Origin: an uncultured Bacillaceae bacterium
Lineage (GTDB): Bacteria > Bacillota > Bacilli > Bacillales > Amphibacillaceae
NCBI GenBank assembly: GCA_945639745.1
Contig: CALZEK010000054.1
Location: 1 to 8,044, forward strand
DNA length: 8,044 bases
Reading direction: 5' to 3'
Part shown: piece by piece, positions 6,058 to 8,044 of the stretch
How positions within the stretch are numbered: the first letter of the stretch is position 1
Layout: every line of letters begins with the position of its first letter
Position numbers and translations under genes: made by a program
The notes under the pieces: model-generated
The model's input: the letters and a program-made list of their open reading frames with translations, nothing else
The model's database searches: none
Told to the model about the DNA's origin: nothing

Positions 6058-7722
6058 CATTTGTTCAGGTGCACTTACACCTAAGATTTTTAACCCATTC
6101 GCTAGCGTTATTTTCACTGCTTGCACAAGTGCTAAACGGCTTTGAGTAAGTGCTTTATCATCACTTAATACTTTTTCAGCATTATAAAATGAATGTAACA
6201 TAGCTGCTAGATCATAAACATATTGCGTAACTCGATGAGGTGTTTCTAATTTAGCAGCGTCAGCTACAACAACAGGGAATGCTGCAAGTTGTTTTAATAG
6301 ATCTAATTCTTTTTCAGAAACAAGCAATTTCGGATCGTATGACGCTTCTAATTCATAACCTGCTGCTTTTGCATTTGCAAGAATTGTGGCAATACGTGCA
6401 TGAGCATATTGGACATAAAACACTGGATTTTCATTTGACTCTGAACGCGCTAATGCCAAATCAAAATCAAGTTGTGAATCATTAGAACGCATACTGAAAA
6501 AGTAACGTACTGCATCAACGCCAACTTCATCCATTAGTTCACGTAAGGCAACAGCTTTACCTGTTCGTTTACTCATTCTTATTCTTTCACCTTCTTCAAA
6601 TAAGTTCACCATTTGAATAATATTGACACTGAATTTTTCAACCGGATAACCTAAAGCTTGAATTGCAGCACTCATTCTTGATACGTATCCGTGATGATCT
6701 GCTCCCCAAACATTAATTACTTTATCAAAACCACGTTCAAATTTATTTTGATGATAAGCAATATCAGGCGTTAAGTAAGTATAGGTCCCATCTTGTTTAA
6801 TCAGTACGCGATCTTTGTCATCACCAAAGTCTGTCGAACGTAACCAGGTAGCACCGTCTGATTCATACGTGTAGCCAGCTTCTTTTAATTTGTTAAGCGA
6901 TGTTGTAATTTTTCCAGAATCATAAAGCGACTGCTCTGAAAACCAGTGATCAAAATGAACACCGAAAGCCTCTAAATCAGTCTTTATTTTTTCTATTTCA
7001 TATTCTAAACCGTATTCCCTAAAAAACTTAAGTCTTTCGGCATCTGGTTTTTCTAATAATTCAGCACTGTATTTTTCAGCTAACTCTTTTCCTACCTCAA
7101 TAATATCTTCACCTTTATAACCATCTTCTGGCATATTACTAGGTTTGTTTAATGCTTCTAAATATCTTGCTTCTACGGACAGTGCAAGTTGGTTCATTTG
7201 ATTACCTGCATCATTTATATAATATTCACGTTCAACTTCATAACCTGCTGTTTCATATACATTACAGAGAATATCTCCAAATGCTGCTCCACGAGCATGT
7301 CCTAAATGTAAATCGCCTGTCGGATTTACCGATACAAATTCAACTTGAATACGCTCGCCTGCGCCACTGTTTGATTTTCCATAATTTGATCCTGATGTTA
7401 AAACCGCTTCTACTACATTTTCTAAAAATGTATCTTTCATAAAGAAGTTGATAAAACCAGGACCAGCTATCTCGACTTTTTCAATCGAACCGGTTTCTTG
7501 ATTAATATGCTGAACAATTGTTTCAGCAATTTTCCGTGGAGGCATTTTGGCTATTTTAGCAAGCTTCATTGCTATATTTGTAGCAAAATCACCATGTGAT
7601 TTTATCTTTGGACTTTCTAAAGTTATTTCTGGTACTTCTTCTTCTCCTGCGAGACTTGATTTAATAACTGCTTCTTTGATTGTTTTTTCTAAATTTAGTT
7701 CTACTTCATTTAATATACTCAT
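6055..7722 (-). CDS. argS: Arginyl-tRNA synthetase
   Basis: Class I aminoacyl-tRNA synthetase that attaches arginine to tRNA-Arg using ATP; cytoplasmic and essential. The 555-residue length is normal for Bacillales ArgS. In order there are the N-terminal additional domain (about 1-105) that recognises the tRNA D-loop, with [15 protein letters not shown] at 42-56; the HIGH motif as HLGH (139-142) within [15 protein letters not shown]; the Rossmann catalytic core with [11 protein letters not shown] (340-350); the KMSKS-type motif RMSKRTG (382-388); and the helical DALR anticodon-binding domain (about 435-555) with YVQYAHARI. ArgS usually lacks the first lysine of KMSKS, as seen here. GGAGGAG (7728-7734) lies 5 bases before the ATG and within the end of ywiB, giving tight co-translation. 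The ywiB-argS pairing is also that of B. subtilis. Confidence 0.98.
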   Translation of the reverse strand: MSILNEVELNLEKTIKEAVIKSSLAGEEEVPEITLESPKIKSHGDFATNIAMKLAKIAKMPPRKIAETIVQHINQETGSIEKVEIAGPGFINFFMKDTFLENVVEAVLTSGSNYGKSNSGAGERIQVEFVSVNPTGDLHLGHARGAAFGDILCNVYETAGYEVEREYYINDAGNQMNQLALSVEARYLEALNKPSNMPEDGYKGEDIIEVGKELAEKYSAELLEKPDAERLKFFREYGLEYEIEKIKTDLEAFGVHFDHWFSEQSLYDSGKITTSLNKLKEAGYTYESDGATWLRSTDFGDDKDRVLIKQDGTYTYLTPDIAYHQNKFERGFDKVINVWGADHHGYVSRMSAAIQALGYPVEKFSVNIIQMVNLFEEGERIRMSKRTGKAVALRELMDEVGVDAVRYFFSMRSNDSQLDFDLALARSESNENPVFYVQYAHARIATILANAKAAGYELEASYDPKLLVSEKELDLLKQLAAFPVVVADAAKLETPHRVTQYVYDLAAMLHSFYNAEKVLSDDKALTQSRLALVQAVKITLANGLKILGVSAPEQM

Positions 7723-7724
7723 AT

Positions 7725-8044
7725 TTACTCCTCCATAAATGTTAATGTTAAATAATGATTTCTTTCTGTCGTGCCATTTAACATTGCTCGATAAGCAATT
7801 ACCGCTTGACCTCGACCTGTTTCTTCAATTGATTCATATGACATTGAAACAGTATCTATTTCCATATGAATATTGCCATGTGGATGCTTATATAAACACT
7901 CTGTTAAACGTCCTTTTAAAAACAATTGATTCATCGAGACAGCACCTGTTCGTTTAATGTTTATTTTTTCAGGATAAATAGAAATCATATTATTAATATA
8001 TCCATCTTCATCAGTTTTTTCTCTATATGTTAAGACTTCTAAGC
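7725..8044 (-). CDS. ywiB: YwiB-like DUF1934 beta-barrel protein (3' part only, runs off right edge)
   Basis: The last 105 codons of a protein that resembles B. subtilis YwiB (DUF1934 family, about 140 residues, calycin-like beta-barrel of unknown function). The visible part runs from [14 protein letters not shown] through [16 protein letters not shown], the most characteristic family stretch, to [10 protein letters not shown]. It consists mainly of alternating short beta strands, with no signal peptide or membrane segment in this part. An ATG at 7988 is internal: the frame stays open upstream to the window edge and the upstream residues fit the family, so the true start is outside. The final codons ATG-GAG-GAG-TAA double as the argS ribosome binding site. 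Its constant position before argS hints at a link with translation, but no function is established to my knowledge. Confidence 0.85.
   Translation of the reverse strand, partial: LEVLTYREKTDEDGYINNMISIYPEKINIKRTGAVSMNQLFLKGRLTECLYKHPHGNIHMEIDTVSMSYESIEETGRGQAVIAYRAMLNGTTERNHYLTLTFMEE
7728..7734 (-). promoter_or_regulatory. argS ribosome binding site embedded in the ywiB 3' end
   Basis: GGAGGAG read on the minus strand forms most of the two glutamate codons that end YwiB, 5 bases before the argS ATG. The ywiB stop (7725-7727) is 2 bases before argS, so ribosomes finishing ywiB sit over the argS start. Confidence 0.85.

Noticed and set aside
7725..7988. ATG at 7988 as the start of the YwiB-like gene
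   Set aside because: The frame stays open for 18 more codons up to the edge, those residues fit the family, and the family is longer than 87 residues.
1..8044. Search for an undescribed system (defence island, novel repeat array, structured RNA, transferred block)
   Set aside because: Every long stretch is explained by recognised housekeeping or fatty-acid genes with uniform base use; the two gaps of 207 and 130 bases are filled by ordinary promoter, operator, cre and terminator elements.

Overview
The window looks like chromosomal DNA of a low-GC Gram-positive bacterium of the order Bacillales. The reasons are the AT-rich base composition, strong GGAGG-type ribosome binding sites, good matches to the Bacillus CcpA box, and proteins resembling Bacillus subtilis YwiB, ArgS, FadF, MmgA, MmgB, MmgC and AcdA (compared from memory, not by search). 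All seven genes lie on the minus strand, so transcription runs from the right edge to the left edge. I see no mobile element, CRISPR array, tRNA or rRNA.

Right part (8044 down to 6011): the C-terminal part of a YwiB-like DUF1934 protein, then argS for arginyl-tRNA synthetase. They are only 2 bases apart and the argS ribosome binding site lies inside the last ywiB codons. The unit ends in a 47-base perfect inverted repeat that contains the argS stop codon.

Middle part (6010 down to 3663): a 207-base gap between genes carries a compact control region for fadF. It has a sigma-A-type promoter, a TetR/FadR-like palindrome between its -35 and -10 boxes, and two CcpA (cre) sites just downstream of the likely transcription start. 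fadF encodes a 705-residue membrane iron-sulfur protein, a likely ETF:menaquinone oxidoreductase. A hairpin terminator follows it.

Left part (3662 down to 1): a second copy of the same palindrome, over a weak promoter, precedes a tight operon of thiolase (mmgA-like), 3-hydroxyacyl-CoA dehydrogenase (mmgB-like), acyl-CoA dehydrogenase (mmgC-like) and a second acyl-CoA dehydrogenase (acdA-like) cut by the left edge.

Together the left five genes make a short-chain fatty-acid beta-oxidation module. The two acyl-CoA dehydrogenases oxidise acyl-CoA, MmgB oxidises 3-hydroxyacyl-CoA, MmgA cleaves 3-ketoacyl-CoA, and FadF would pass electrons (through an electron-transfer flavoprotein not seen here) into the quinone pool. 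The shared palindrome suggests one acyl-CoA-responsive repressor controls both transcription units, with glucose repression added at fadF. I found no undescribed system. The oddest point is that FadF has kept the spacing of its first CCG cluster domain but lost every cysteine ligand in it.
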